From positions 2,059,934-2,123,933 of the forward strand of contig OY725494.1 in the NCBI GenBank assembly GCA_963281255.1: a DNA stretch of 64,000 nucleotides. Reading direction: 5' to 3'. The notes under the pieces are model-generated. The model made no database searches and had not been told where the DNA came from. It worked only from the letters and a program-made list of their open reading frames with translations. Made by a program: the position numbers and the translations under genes. Positions 22,791-35,708 of this stretch are shown here, in pieces. The stretch's first letter is position 1; the number at the start of each line of letters is the position of its first letter. The stretch comes from Aphrocallistes beatrix. Its lineage: Eukaryota > Porifera > Hexactinellida > Sceptrulophora > Aphrocallistidae.

Positions 22791-23350
22791 TTGTTTCTTT
22801 TAATTTGGATTACTAGGGCTAATCAAATTTGAAAATTCATACTCATTAATGTAGTATATCTCAGTAATAAGCATCTATACAAAAGGCATCATTTGTCAAT
22901 TCTGCATCCGAGGTGAAAATTATGGCAATTTTAAGTCGATTGCTGCCAAGGTAATTGAAAATAGCAAGATAACTCATTGCGTTGGGCTCCCATAAAGGAT
23001 TACTGGTTGGAAATTTTGCAGGATCCCTTTGTTGTTATGTTGTTGCTCAATATGGCAATTTTGGCACCTGAAAAGACACTTTTGTGGATTATGGGGGTCT
23101 TTAGTTGAATAATAAGAAAGTTTTATATTTATATATTTAAAAACTCCAAAAATTAAAAACTCAAAAACTTTAAATGCAAATATCAAAAATCATAAGATTT
23201 ATCATACATTATAGTAAATAATAAAAACGAGATGCAATTTTATGGGCATTTAACATTTATTTAATTGTTTATCGATTATAAATCATTAAACCCTTAATTT
23301 ATAAAATATATAGTGATTTATAAAACAGTGACAAATAATAATTAACTCAC

Positions 23351-23473
23351 ATTAACAATATACATTTTGTCATTAATTTCTTTCAAATTTCTTCTGGTAT
23401 CTTCAATTTCTAGGAATAATTGTTGCTGCTGATTTTGCACAATAGATGCACCTGTCTTAATACGACTCATCTC
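23351..23473 (-). CDS. SUN-domain protein, coiled-coil exon
   Basis: A 123-base minus-strand stretch, open for exactly 41 codons, lies between an acceptor (TTTATTCAG) and a donor (AAT then GTGAGT), phase 0 at both ends. It encodes EMSRIKTGASIVQNQQQQLF followed by LEIEDTRRNLKEINDKMYIV, with hydrophobic residues at heptad spacing and many Gln, Glu and Lys. That is what the perinuclear coiled coil of a SUN protein looks like. Strand and phase fit the exon at 36845-37432, which ends in phase 0, and the SUN exon at 17212-17588. Linking the three into one gene is inference. Confidence 0.6.
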
Positions 23474-23597
23474 CTGAATAAAAGAAAATAGTAGTAGAAT
23501 ATCTTCGTAAATGCCAAAAGATTAAGGGAGTATTTGTGACACACTTATTTTACCAGTAAATTAAGTATAATTGCAGCATTACCTATGATTAAGATAT

Positions 23598-23739
23598 AGA
23601 CTCGATTCCGCTTAATCGGGACACTTTAGGTATGACCGGAATAGCTCTCACACTAGAAGCTTTCGGTTAGTAGGATTCTCCGCTTAATCGGGACAAAATG
23701 TCCTCTTACAGGTGCGACCCTATTAAGCGGAGTCGACTG
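23598..23739. mobile_element. pogo-like MITE, 142 bp
   Basis: The right end AAGCGGAGTCGACTG precedes TA; the left end is a degraded inverse (GACTCGATTCCGCTTAATCG). Same terminal family as 59115-59319. Confidence 0.65.
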
Positions 23740-23811
23740 TATTTTGTTAATCTTGATCTTTTGTGTGAATATCGCTATAATATTAAAATTTCATAAAGAT
23801 ACCCAGTTTGC

Positions 23812-23841
23812 TTCCATCTTTCTTATACAGTCACCATCCAG

Positions 23842-23873
<32 letters not shown>

Positions 23874-24055
23874 GATATACTATATTATATAAATCCCACA
23901 AATGCACTGCGATACTAAGTGAGCATCGTCAAGTACATCAGGACATATTTTAGGAAAACTGAGCCAAACTATGTATACTCACTTCGTATCGCATAGCATT
24001 TACAGGATGTCTTGATGGACACTGCAAGATAAAGGTGAAGAAACTGGGCATCTTT
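23812..24055. repeat. Inverted-repeat MITE-like unit with internal TA microsatellite
   Basis: CAGTCACCATCCAGATA and CACTGCGATACTAAGTGAG at left are approximately inverted at 23985-24030. A (TA)n run spans 23843-23891. A related, more diverged unit lies at 24396-24600. Confidence 0.45.
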
Positions 24056-24395
24056 ATGATATTTTTAGATGAGTCATCATGACTTAATTACAAATATATT
24101 TATAATAAAATGTGTCAAGATATATAATGAACATTCATCGTTTGAAAGTTTTACTATATCACTTTTCACTAAAAAGTTATCAAGTTTCTTCTGTATAAAA
24201 AATTATATGAGTTACGGCTTGATTGGACTTTAAAACGTGTCTCATTTTGCCTATTGGAGTCCGATAAAAATCGTATAAAAACTTCTTAAAACTTGCCTAT
24301 TAACATTATACACCTTATGTCGAAATTTCATTTCCCTTAAAAACTTATGGTTTTCCTGAAAAACCCATTATAGAGATAAAACGTCTTGAAAGATA

Positions 24396-24600
24396 CATCA
24401 GTTTACCACCACTTTTGTCATGCGATCATCACCCAGACATCCCACAAATGCGCCGGGATACGAATGGAGTATCATCTAGCATATTGGGACATATTGAGCA
24501 ATCTCTAGCTACAGTATATTGAATTGGTATTGCGGCATATTCATAGGATATCTGGATGTGGGATAAAGGTGATAGTAGGATAAAAGTAGAGGCAAAATGG
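24396..24600. repeat. Inverted-repeat MITE-like unit, related to 23812-24055
   Basis: ATCACCCAGACATCCCACAA at left is diverged-inverted as ATATCTGGATGTGGGATAA at 24545-24563. Confidence 0.4.
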
Positions 24601-24619
24601 GGTATCGTCATTTTATTTT

Positions 24620-27600
24620 TTTATTAGTCATCATGACTTGACCAAAAATGTTCACATAGAAAGGGATGCAGAAAGGTAGGTAATTGTTAGTTAAGCGAAG
24701 CTTTAATTCCCATAAAGAATGAACTTAATAGGATAAGTCTGTATTTCAAATTATGAGGAGATGGGGGAATATTTTTGATTCGTTCGAATTTTTGTGTTGT
24801 TATTATTTCAGATAGATTTTCAAAGTACTGTCATTTGTTCGAGTAGATTTTAAGTGCAATGTCATTAATTCGAATGGATTTTCAATGCACTGCCATTGGT
24901 TCAAATGGATTATTAGGTTTCATTGTTTTATCATGATAACATCATAGGTTTCTTTTATGGTACGCAATATAATTTGTTTATTATTTATCTCTCTGGTGGC
25001 AACTACTCGCAGTATAAATTCTCTAGAACTGAGGATTAAAAAATGGACTGCACATTACAATAATTCAAGAGTATTACAGGGAGAATTTTTGGAAATTAAA
25101 CCGCGAAACTGAGTTGATTATCCTTTAGAATCCCCATAATCATAAAATTGATGAATACAAATCAAACCCTGAAATTGGTCCATCAAAGTAACGGCCAAGA
25201 AGGAAAATGCAACCCGAAATTCCACTTACTGGTTCAGAATTCTGCGACATGCTATAAGCTACAAGTTTTGGAATAAATTTGGTTACATGTGGTGATGAAA
25301 GTAGTCATCTTTTCTCAGATACAATGAGGGCATTCTTAACTGATGCTACCAGCATGCAAATCGATGGTGCAATCCCAATCCAATTATGTTAAGGATGGGC
25401 AATAATTGTTGAAGTGGGCAGGCATACATTACCTGCTATCCACTGCCTGATGACTTCTAAAAGACAAGATCTCCACCGGAATATCTTAATCATAATTTGA
25501 ATCCGTAAAGTTCAATGTTTGGATTGGGAACTGGCTGCTAAATATGCATCAAAACAAGTATACCTTGATATTAAACTCGATGGATGATGGTTTCATTTGA
25601 CTCAGCGAATATGGGAGAAAGTATAAATGCTAGGTCTTAGTGAATATTTTAGAAATAGTTAGAAATAATTAGACAGCTTGGGAATCCCATTTTTACCTGC
25701 TTCATTAATAATCCCTACCTTTCGTTTCCTTCATATACCTCCTTTAGAAAATCTGATATGCTCAAACAAAATCAATAGCTATTTTAAGAAAAGTTAGCTA
25801 TACCAAATAAATCCAGAATAACTTTAAGATATTACAATTTTTGATATTACAAAAACCTGGACAAAGTGGCCTCCCAATTTCCAGAAGTGTGGATAGTAAT
25901 TACTTCTAGAACATCATTGTTGATCTCTAATTTTGGTGATATACTATATGTCACATAAATGAAAATTATTACCAAACAAGATCAAATACTATAAAATAAT
26001 ACCCACATATGTGGCAAACTACGTAGCTGTAGAGATCAATATTATAGCGTCTAAGATTCAAAAATATTTTCCTGTGGAAAATGTCCATCCGAGTCCCCAC
26101 CTTCGCTGGTTCCCCTGATTCTTGGTTCCCCCCTTTACAAATAAACAAGAGAACTTCATGTCTATGGTCATAGAGCAATTTTAACTTCAAACTATGCCTG
26201 GATGATCGACATCTGACTGACAGGTCGAAAATCTACTTTATGTACACTGTAAACCTAAATTAAAAACATATTTCTCTATGCTGTAGTCAGGGGCATTGAA
26301 AGTGAAGTCAAAGTGGAGCAGCTGCCCTAGCCTAGGTTATTTAAATTATTTACAGAAGAATTCACCAACACCAGTTTAAAGTTCTTCTTATTACACATGT
26401 CTCCCTCGAAGTTCGTGGTTGGCTGCGCCCTTGACTGCGATTACATAATATATAAATTCATGTAATTAATTATAATTGTGGTTAACGAGACGACAGTCGA
26501 AATTTAAATTAAAACAGGTCTGGTTGGTAAACGAAAATTATGACCAGTTCCATCTCTGAAGGTGAGGATAGTCTTGACTTATTGTTAATATAGGTTCCAC
26601 TGTAGCAGACAATACTCTTAGTGTCGCGACTTGATGTCGCGGTGAATAAAAAAGTTGTTAAGGAGAAAACCTTAAGACAAATCAAATTTGGAGATACAAA
26701 GTAGAATGTTAGGTAAAAAGTAGAATGATAGGCAGACAAATCAGCAAAATATTTTCGATTAGATATATCGCGACACAATTGTGCCAGCTTTTGCTTTCTG
26801 CTAATAATTATAACTAAAATTATTCCACCTATTTTTGCAAATTCAACGATTTCAGAAATAATTCTAAATAAAGTTTCCACATGAATAATACAAGTATATT
26901 TTTTTCAAAGAATTTCCACAAATTCTTTGCTAAAATAAAATTTATGCCGAAATTTATCTTTTAAATTAAAATATTGTTTAAATTATTACTTATCAGTGAA
27001 GTAAAAATGTCACTATACACGATGCAACAAAGTTACTTATACATTCAACATGAAAATAGAACATGCTCTATTATCGTGCAACATTGTTGCATGAAACTTG
27101 TGACATCGTGCATGCTGAAAAATTGCATGCAGCAAAGTTGCACGCAACAGTTACATCGAATGTATATGGGGAGGAGGCTTTTATAAGGTTGAGATTCGGT
27201 GAAGAGATGCACTGCTCTTATAGAACAACATATCGGTATGACATTTATATTCTAACCCATAGAAATATAATTGCCACTGTGTGTATTTCTCCCTGAAACT
27301 AATATGCAATCTGAATTATTTACTCGAAATTGAAACAACCAACAGAACAGAGGATGAAGAGTCTAAATCAATTTAATTGGAGAACACTTCACTATTTCCC
27401 ATACACATACAGGGTGTAATGAAATTGATGTCCTCCTTAAATCTTGAACTGTCATTCCTTTGTGTTAAATCTGTAGTAATGAATGTACTCTCTTTAGAAC
27501 TTATAATACAGAAGAGATTCTCGAAAATACAATAATAACAAAATTGCATCGACCCGGAGGTATATTTTCTCCACCTGAGACAAAACAATATGAGTCAGTT

Positions 27601-27790
27601 TAACAAGTGGCGGATTTAGCGGTGAGTGAGGGTGGACAGCTGCCCACCCTCGATCAACCTTTGCCTACCTTGACCCACCCATAAATTTTTTTTAATGGTG
27701 TCTGATATAAATAGTGGAAACTCGGATGAGTTTTCAGTTGCCCACCCAGTCAAATTCAATGCCTCGCTGATGCCCATCCTGTCGTAGCCC
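24620..27790. other. SUN-gene intron, nothing firm recognised
   Basis: AT-rich. The 25170-25600 stretch is less AT-rich and has scattered short frames but no motif I can place. A hydrophobic 123-codon minus-strand frame at 26509-26880 has no family features. A lone mariner-like end (ACAGGGTG) is at 27409. GC-richer debris at 27605-27790 resembles a degraded dispersed repeat. Confidence 0.4.
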
Positions 27791-27794
27791 ACTA

Positions 27795-28010
27795 ACGAAT
27801 TTATTGAAGAGACTACCAGGCACAGAAAGCTGATTTTGGCATGTGGGAGTCTATTGACTATGGCTCCACTAAGTTCTGAGCACAGACAAAAATGTCAACT
27901 CATCATGGAATTATAACGTCATCGTCACCTTTTATAAATAGAAATTTCAGGTTTTCGATTGTAACTCTGCCATTTTAGGTGATAGAAGGCAGAAGTTTTA
28001 GGAGAATGTG
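27795..28010 (+). repeat. Dispersed R1 repeat, copy 3
   Basis: It contains TTTTGGCATGTGGGAGTC, CATCATGGAATTATAACGTC and CCTTTTATAAATAGAAATTT, collinear with the copy at 12085. Confidence 0.65.
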
Positions 28011-28354
28011 TATACTAATTTATCTCAAATATGATACAACTCTCATAAAAAAATACGACTCATCACTCTGTTATGACGTCACAATTAAGCATCAAAAATT
28101 TGAAAACTGACAAATTTGATTATTTTTCGAGCGATATTAATTATACTTAGGCATAGCCTACTACATACAGGCCATTTCACTACTTTAGACCAGGGATAAG
28201 ATAAAGTCGAGTTTTTAATACAATTAAATTTAACACAATATCATTTTGATATGTTTAATGTCGTGTAATTATACATCCTCTACCCCACAATAATGATATT
28301 ATTGACTGCTGGCATAATTTAGTTGACGGACAAGGAATACTACATAAATATATA

Positions 28355-28829
28355 CAGTCGACTCTCGTTAACACGTACACCAAGGGACCGTGGAGATTTG
28401 TACTCCTTATCCGGAGTACGTATTAACCGAAGTACGTACATAGCCACATTTGTGAGAGAGAGAACTCATAGAGAACTCATAGAGAACTCATTATCCATGT
28501 TGTATTAACGAGATTCGACTGTATTTTCATTGAGAAATATCTGTCCAGTATCTATCTACGTACATACTACGTACCATATTCAAAGTGCTCGTAGGCACAC
28601 ACCTGTTCGTATTATCCGTGTTCGTATTAACCGATGTATTTAGTATTGAAAACGCACTGAAGGGGACCCATAAATCGTACTTATTATCCGATATTTCGTC
28701 TTATCCGTGTTCGTGTTAACCGGAGTTCGTTTGTATATATTTTGCCATAGATTAGGTTGGGGAATCAAAACTTGTACTTCTTATCCGATTGTACTCCTTA
28801 TCCGTGTTCGTATTAACGAGAGTCGACTG
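28355..28829. mobile_element. pogo-like MITE, composite with two right ends
   Basis: The left end CAGTCGACTCTCGTTAACAC follows TA. Inverse ends followed by TA occur both at 28521 (ACGAGATTCGACTG) and at 28829 (ACGAGAGTCGACTG). The interior alternates TACTCCTTATCCG and GTATTAACCG motifs. Confidence 0.75.
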
Positions 28830-28859
28830 TAGGTGTATATATATACATATATTAATTAG

Positions 28860-30420
28860 AGGTAAGTTTAAGTATCTTCCTTTGAGTGTCTTTGGGACAA
28901 GAGGTGGTAGAAGTAATATTCTTGGCCTTGTTGTTGAGTAAACAGTTACTTGAAGTCATTAAAATACAACGTAGCATATCTTTTCCGTCAATACAGCAAT
29001 CAGTACACTCAAAAGCCCAATCTTCACATTCTTCATCCTCAATTTTTAGAATAGCCACTGAGCCTCATCCAAATGCTCCAGGTGCGTATCGAAACTGGGC
29101 GAGTGGACACATGTGTCATCAACAAATGCCTGTACATTCGCACACCCTCGTAGAGCCTGGTCTACCGCTCGCTGATAGGTAGCCTGTGAGTTTGACAATC
29201 CAAAAGGCATGCGGTTGAATTCAAACTGGCCGCGCGTTGAAACAAACGCAGTGAACTACCTATGCTTTTCCTTCACAGGCACGCTCCAGTATGCGGATGC
29301 CCCATCCAGTGTAGAGAATACAGTTGCCCCTCCCATACGATCGAAAACATCTCGGGGATCCGGCATCGGATAGGCATCTCGCTTCGTCACATCGTTGAGA
29401 TCCCGGCAATCTACGGTAAATCGATGGGTCCCCCCGTCCTTTTTCTTCACTAAGATCACTCGACTCGCCCAAGAGGAAGAAGAGGGACGTATGATCCCAT
29501 TCTCGAGCATTTCATCTATCTGCTTGGATACCTCCGCCTCAATTTCCGGAGAAACACGCAACGGTCGACTTTTAGTCGGCCGCTAATCCAGAAGAGTGAT
29601 AACGTGTTCCGCGGTTCCAATTTCGCGCGGGCTCTTCGGGTTCCCCGCGAAAACGTCTTTCCATCTCGACAGCACCTTGCGTATTGCGGCCTCTTCTCGC
29701 GGTGATAGTTTCGGGTTAATATCGAACCTGGCCTCCAAGCTATCTCCCTCCTTTCCCATCTCAGTCTGCATAATTTCTGCTCTAGTCGCCGCGTATCCAC
29801 CGCGTGCCGCAGCTAGAGGTTTTCCAACAACCACCTAGCCTAACTCTCATGTTTTCCCAATCGAAAGTAGTATTCTTGAAGCGCGCGAGGAACCTTCGCC
29901 CCAATATAACCACCCTATTGTTAGTATCGAGTACTTCGATTTCGTGTTCTAGTGGTCGACCATCCCCCACATCTATCGCCACGCAGGCCGTACCACAGAC
30001 TGCAAGCGCTGTCCGCCCTAGCCCATACACTTGACTGTACTTTGTGCTGTAAGGGATATTCATCTTTTGTACGGTGCCTCTGTCCACCATCGAAGGATCC
30101 GCCCACGTGTCCATTATTACATTGATGGGTTAACCGTTCCATTTAACTGGTACCACAACCGCTGTCTCATGTACAACACTATGCTGCGTCGTGACCTGAA
30201 ATACCCCTCTTCGACTTCGTGTAAGTGGGCAATAGCGGACTTTGTGTCCTCTTTCGCCACATTTCGCACAGTGCCGTTCCGGGCATTGGGCCATAAAGTG
30301 CCTGTCCGAGTCGCAAATAAAGCACCGACCCTTCTTAGGGAATTGGCTTGCCGGATACTTGTAGGTCCATCCTGCCTCCCCATTGCCCCTTTGCTGCGTG
30401 GCGCATCCTTATATGTATAG
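28860..30420 (-). mobile_element. Ty3/mdg4 (Gypsy) retrotransposon fossil, partial, broken
   Basis: In order on the minus strand it shows a nucleocapsid with two CCHC knuckles (CFICDSDRHFMAQC and CAKCGERGHKVRYC), an aspartic-protease region, a linker, and reverse transcriptase with YPMPDPRDVFDRMGG, FSTLDGASAYW, MPFGLSNSQATYQRA and the FVDD active-site box. RNase H, integrase and long terminal repeats are absent. Part of gag is missing. It is broken, with a few breaks. It is GC-richer than its surroundings, which fits a later arrival inside the 28152-31745 element. Confidence 0.9.
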
Positions 30421-30505
30421 AAACAGTTGAGAGCTAAATTTCAAGAACAAATACAACGTAAAAGTAAAAAGGAACCATATAGCAGAGAAAGAAAATAGTC
30501 ATAAC

Positions 30506-31554
30506 CATAGCCTACTCTAATAATGCCTCACAGGAGACTGAAAATTATGGACTAGGGATGAAGTAGTAGCCGAATGAATTAATATACGATTAGCCTAAAA
30601 TCGTTAACCATGCAGAATTGGCATTAAGAATGTATTACCAGCATATATAAACATGGCATCAAAATACATATATTCGTTGTCAAAATTTCGATTAGTCATC
30701 ATATCATTGCGCAACAGGTCATTTTAAGCACGATTTTGCCGATTTTATAAGCTGTTTTAAGCATACTTCTAAATGTTATTAATTAATTAAGATATAATTT
30801 TTGTGTACCAGTAAGATTAGTACTAGTTGATTTGAAAATTTTTGAATTTTTCAATGGAATGTTGTTACATTCCTGCGTTGTTATGGTAAAGCATTTTGGT
30901 CAGTTTGGGCCATTTCATGCAAACTGTAGTAACTAGATTTTCAAATTTGATCGTGTTTGATTGGCAATGGACTATTTCCTATTAGGTGATAATACAACTT
31001 GAACTTCTAAATTCTACGAGTTTTGAGTTATGGGTTGATTTTAAGAATGTGACCAAAACACTAAATTGTCGCATAACTCTATAGTCTGTGAATTTAGAAG
31101 TTTAAATTGTATTATTACCTAATAGAAAGTAGCCAATTGACTATCAAATACGATCAAATTTGAAGACCTAGTTGTTACAGTTTGCAGGATATGGCTCAAA
31201 CTGATCAAAATGCTGCAACATTCCATTTAAAAATTCAAAATTTTCAAATCAACTAGTACTAATCTTACTGGTACACAAAAATTATATCTTAATAACATTT
31301 AGAAGTATGCTTAAAACAGCTTATAAAATCGGCAAAATCGTGCTTAAAATGACCTGTTGCGCAATGATATGATGACTAATCGAAATTTTGACAACGGATA
31401 TATGTACTTTGATGCCATGTTTATATATGCTGGTAATACATTCTTAATGCCTATCCTACATGGTTAACGATTTTAGGCTAATCGTGTATTAATCCATTCG
31501 GCTATTACCGCATCCTTGGTTATTTACTGTGCGGCATTATTAGAGTAGGCTATG
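30506..31554. mobile_element. Complete CATAGCC-family foldback, 1049 bp
   Basis: The ends CATAGCCTACTCTAATAATG and its inverse are flanked by TCATAAC (30499-30505) and CCATAAC (31555-31561), a 7-bp duplication with one mismatch. Arms of about 500 bp meet near 31050. Shared arm blocks include TGCGCAACAGGTCATTTTAA and TATTACCAGCATATATAAAC. No coding. Confidence 0.88.
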
Positions 31555-32519
31555 CCATAACATTGATATATAATTTATTGGAACGTAGACTAGTTCCATA
31601 TACTTAAGCATCAAACAAATGATGAATTAGATTTGGAACAAAAAATTTTTATTCATATTATGGGTGCGTAAGAAAATTCACTTTATCTTATCCCTGGTAC
31701 CATGGAAAATTGTTCAGTGAAAAGGCCTTATTGTAGTAGGCTATGACTTAGGTCATTTCATTAGTACTGGGCCGTTATCTGTAGTCAGAAGTTGGTAGAA
31801 TTATCCTATTTTCGATTTGTCCATTGTATAGCTCAGGGGATCAGCTTTCGATTTGCATACATAATTACAGTGATAGGACAATTATTGTGGTTCCTATATC
31901 CGATTTAAGTACATCAGTTTAGGATACTGCCTTCAAACGTGATTTTTTAGTTTCCTAAGGCTGAATTTCATTTCTAAGCAAATTTAGATTTAAACTGATC
32001 CTTTCATTAAATTCTACATATAAAAACAACAACATAAATATTGATTTATTTGTAGCATTATGGTTTTAGGCTGGGGAATAAATTGTTTATGAAATAGTAT
32101 ACTACCACTTTTGCCCCATTTTTAGGGGGAGAAAATTGGGAAAAATCTACGTAAAGTTGCAAAATTACTTTTTATCACAGGTTATCGTACTGAACACCTC
32201 CCGTTTACTTCGTCAAACATATGTTCTTAATTATTTGACCTTGTAATGATCTTATTCTATCAATTCAAAAAAATATCACCAAATTCAGTTTTAAGCCATT
32301 TTCAATGGGGAGATTCCAATTTTTCAAGTCACCTAAACCATGTATATAAATCGAACGTACCAATCACCATAATTGTTCTATCACAACAATCCTATATGCA
32401 AATCGAAAGATGATCCTCTGAGCTATACAATGGTTAAATCTAAAATAGTATATGTTTACTAACTTCTGAATACAGATCACGGTTCAGTACTTATGAAATG
32501 ACCTAAGTAACAGTAATAT

Positions 32520-34990
32520 ACACACATTTAGAGAGGTCTCCCTTATAATTATATAAAATGACAAGGGTAGCGCCTATACTTATTATCATTCAATTTTTCT
32601 GTCTCCCATATTTTTGGGACGAATGTGATGATCTCATTATAGTGATGTCGGACATTACTCACTAGCTCAATTTATTTGTAAATATTCTTTTGAAACATTA
32701 ACATGGAACTTAAATTACACTAAAACTGAATACTGTGAGAATTTGATACAATTCGTGTAACAAGTATAAAATTATTTATAATACAGTATATTACTCAAAT
32801 GGGATCATTCATGGTGTAAAATTATCCTGGTACTCAATGCTACACACGAGTGTTAAGTTAGTTGAGTATTCAACCGAGCATACTTGAAGTGTAAATTTGA
32901 GAACTTTCTCAACGTCCGATTAGGATCAATTCGAAGTTATTAGAATGATGAGGAACCAAAGTTTGTGAATATGTGTTAACATTTTTTAGTCTGTAAATTT
33001 TATAGCCAATCCGAAAACAACCCCAGCCAATATTTTTAGCAATTCCTCCAAAAATCACAATTCAAGTGTTAGTACCCAAACTTCTAAATAACCGACGTTT
33101 ATACAGTTTAAATTTCATAAGAAAATTCCAATTTTCTTGTGAACTAAAGGTTGAACAGTTGACGTTCAATTAAGTACGGACGTTTACCCCTCCTACTAGC
33201 TACCAGAGTGAGCATGCTGAAAGCTTTGATTTTTCAATAAATTTAAGATGCAATTCAGTTGGATCATAGCATACTCAATATAAGGCCTGGTATCAAATGT
33301 ACCATGGATGAAGTAGAGGATGGGAATTGAAATTATTAAAAAATTATTTGTTTAGTTATAAGCTATTTAATTAATAGCCTCAAGACTTCCATTTCATGAT
33401 ATTATCTACTCAATTTAACAATATAATTGTATTCTCTACTTTATTAATCTTCAATATCATTCAAAACAACTATATTTGCTATCATTTGTAACAAACTATG
33501 TCAAAATAACAGTAAAATAGATGTTCGTGATAACTCGCTCTCATCTCTCTCAACACTTTAGTTCGTATTCTACTCTCGATCTCTTTATCTTCGTCAATAT
33601 TCTGTTTCCAACTCTTTCGTGGATATGACGGCCTCAAACAATTTTGAGGAAATCTGAATTAATGACCATAATGTCACAACTATTTCCTATAACTAGCATG
33701 AATCCACTCTGACCTTCTTTATAATTTGAGATCAGAGAACTGTGGCTTCAATCTATCGACAAGAGGCTAAATTTTAGATGAGTGGGTAGCTTGGTTCAAA
33801 ACGGTACTTCCGAGTACAAAATCGACTTAATAAGTAGTCGGCTAATACCTCCTCTCCAGCATTGATTTCTTTCAACACATCGTACTTTTCGCGAACACCA
33901 AGCACAGTGGTTTATTTGGGCCCTTCATAGGGAGTTGGTATTTCCGCAGATAGCAGATAGACCTATAAAATGTATTATTTACCTATGGGTTTTCCATAAC
34001 TAGTAATCGATTAATGAACTCAAAATATTTGTATGGCTTCAGATGTTTGAGTTATGACGTCATTTTATTTTTTACACACCCATTGTTTAATTTTATTTTC
34101 TGTTAAATGTTTTATTATTTTACAAACACATATATATATGATCAAAGTCAGCTTCTATTTGCATATACTATACAACCTAAATAACTAAATACCGACCCAT
34201 AAGTGCCATACTCGTACTAACGCTTTATACTAAGTGAAATATCAAAATTTTGGGGCAGAGTCAACGAATCTTTCCGGTTATAAAAAAAGGTGCCATTTGG
34301 TCACCTTTGCATTACATATTCCTAATATGCCCTATTTGATCACAATGGCTTGCATACTAAAGTTCTTCGGTAGCTTGAAAGGAGTGGGTCGCTCTGGCAA
34401 AGAAGACTGAAACAATTGTAGATGCATGGAATTAAAAATCTTGTCTAATAATCATTGTCTAGCGACATTTCCGGTTGAAGTTGTACTACCATCATCTGAG
34501 GGATCAATCCTAAAACTCTCGTAATGCTTTTAAGGTTAGTTGGGATAATGGATGTTTGTTTCGATATATCAGACTCAGCGATTATCTTTTCTGCTAAAAT
34601 TCGCTTCAGAACTGTAGAACTGTTTCTACAGTATAGGAAGTCTTGCCAACTTTTCATCAAAAGCTGAATTGAAATCCCGAGTTTTCAATATGATTTCAGT
34701 AGAATGATTAATGAAACAAGGTAACGAATCCTTTAACTATATTCCAAGTATTAGAGATCTTGCCACATGATTTACTATGATCTTTTCTCTACTTATCAGC
34801 CTATTTGCTTGTAGACAATCGAAATATACAAGATATCGTAGTCATCTTCTCATAGAGAGTATATCATCAATTGCAGTGACTTCACCAGGGAAAATCTTCG
34901 GGAAGAAAATTCTTTCAGTGGTTTCCAAGGGAACCAGTCAACTCATCCCAAATACCAACACTTCCAAAAGCACTAAGTCAACTCCATGAG
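32520..34990. other. SUN-gene intron, no element or exon firmly recognised
   Basis: AT-rich. A minus-strand 71-codon frame (34445-34660) and a stretch at 33820-33965 containing the reading KEINAGEEVLADY are mildly protein-like but lack support. Nothing else is seen. Confidence 0.4.
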
Positions 34991-35031
34991 AGACATCTGT
35001 AAGAACACAGCGAAAGGCAGGATTTTCTGTT

Positions 35032-35112
35032 GACTTGGCATGTTGTACGAGTTGGCATGTGGTATGAGTTGGCATGTTGTATGAATTGGCAGTGGTACGA
35101 GTTTACTGGCAT
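35032..35112. repeat. 17-bp tandem repeat, about four units
   Basis: Units of GAGTTGGCATGTTGTAT type, running up to the sequence that precedes the assembly gap. Confidence 0.75.
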
Positions 35113-35158
35113 TCGTTTCCAAGGTATGTTTGAAGTTTTTATTCATCGTCACAGGTGG

Positions 35159-35358
35159 NNNNNNNNNNNNNNNNNNNNNNNNNNNNNNNNNNNNNNNNNN
35201 NNNNNNNNNNNNNNNNNNNNNNNNNNNNNNNNNNNNNNNNNNNNNNNNNNNNNNNNNNNNNNNNNNNNNNNNNNNNNNNNNNNNNNNNNNNNNNNNNNNN
35301 NNNNNNNNNNNNNNNNNNNNNNNNNNNNNNNNNNNNNNNNNNNNNNNNNNNNNNNNNN
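35159..35358. other. Assembly gap, 200 N
   Basis: Exactly 200 ambiguous bases; a pogo-like MITE arm begins immediately to the right. Confidence 0.99.
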
Positions 35359-35523
35359 GTCGAATTTGCATTACTGGAAAATCATTAAATTGTCGGATTC
35401 CGGAATAGCGAGGTGTCGGATTATAGAGGTTGTTTTCTATAGAAAAACGATCCGTGAACAGAAATAATGTCGGTTTAGAGAAATGTCGGATTACAGAGGT
35501 GTCGGATTACGGAGGTTCCACTG
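35359..35523. mobile_element. pogo-like MITE, right arm only
   Basis: It ends GGAGGTTCCACTG followed by TA, after alternating TGTCGGATTA and AGAGG motifs. It is the inverse of the left arm of 35709-36217. The left half is lost in the gap. Confidence 0.75.
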
Positions 35524-35708
35524 TACATAGTTTCTTATTTTAGCAGTCATTTATATTTAAGCAAATAATAACCAATTTTAGAAATCACACCAGACCTATA
35601 ACTCCAAAGAAATTTGGAATTTTCTTATGAAATTTATACTGCATAAACGTCGTTTATTCAGAAATATGGGTGCAAGATCTTGGATTATAATATTGAGAGG
35701 AACTACTA

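Larger units (their letters stand above)
28152..31745. mobile_element. CATAGCC-family element with 7-bp duplication, heavily invaded
   Basis: It starts CATAGCCTACTACATACAGG and ends TTGTAGTAGGCTATG. Subterminal GACCAGGGATAAGATAAAG is inverted at 31686-31703. Both sides carry the 7-base duplication ACTTAGG (28145-28151 and 31746-31752). Inside are a pogo MITE, a Ty3/mdg4 fossil and a complete smaller foldback of the same family. Confidence 0.85.
28146..32517. mobile_element. 771-bp palindromic mariner-type MITE, split by an insertion
   Basis: The left tip is only CTTAGG (28146-28151) after TA. It resumes at 31753 with TCATTTCATTAGTACTG and ends at 32517 before TA. Removing the insertion and one copy of its 7-bp duplication leaves exactly 771 bp, the same length as the intact sister at 41061-41831. 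Both contain GGACAATTATTGTGGTTCCT in inverted arms. Confidence 0.85.

Noticed and set aside
26509-26880. 123-codon minus-strand frame starting METLFRIISEIVEF
   Set aside because: Low-complexity hydrophobic composition and no family features or splice context.
29262-30420. Plus-strand frames opposite the Ty3/mdg4 fossil
   Set aside because: Antisense shadows of the minus-strand element.
33820-33965. Minus-strand reading KEINAGEEVLADY, like the GEExLxDY end of SET domains
   Set aside because: Only one short motif; a stop lies within the stretch and no other SET block is near.
34445-34660. 71-codon minus-strand frame
   Set aside because: No domain and no clear exon borders.
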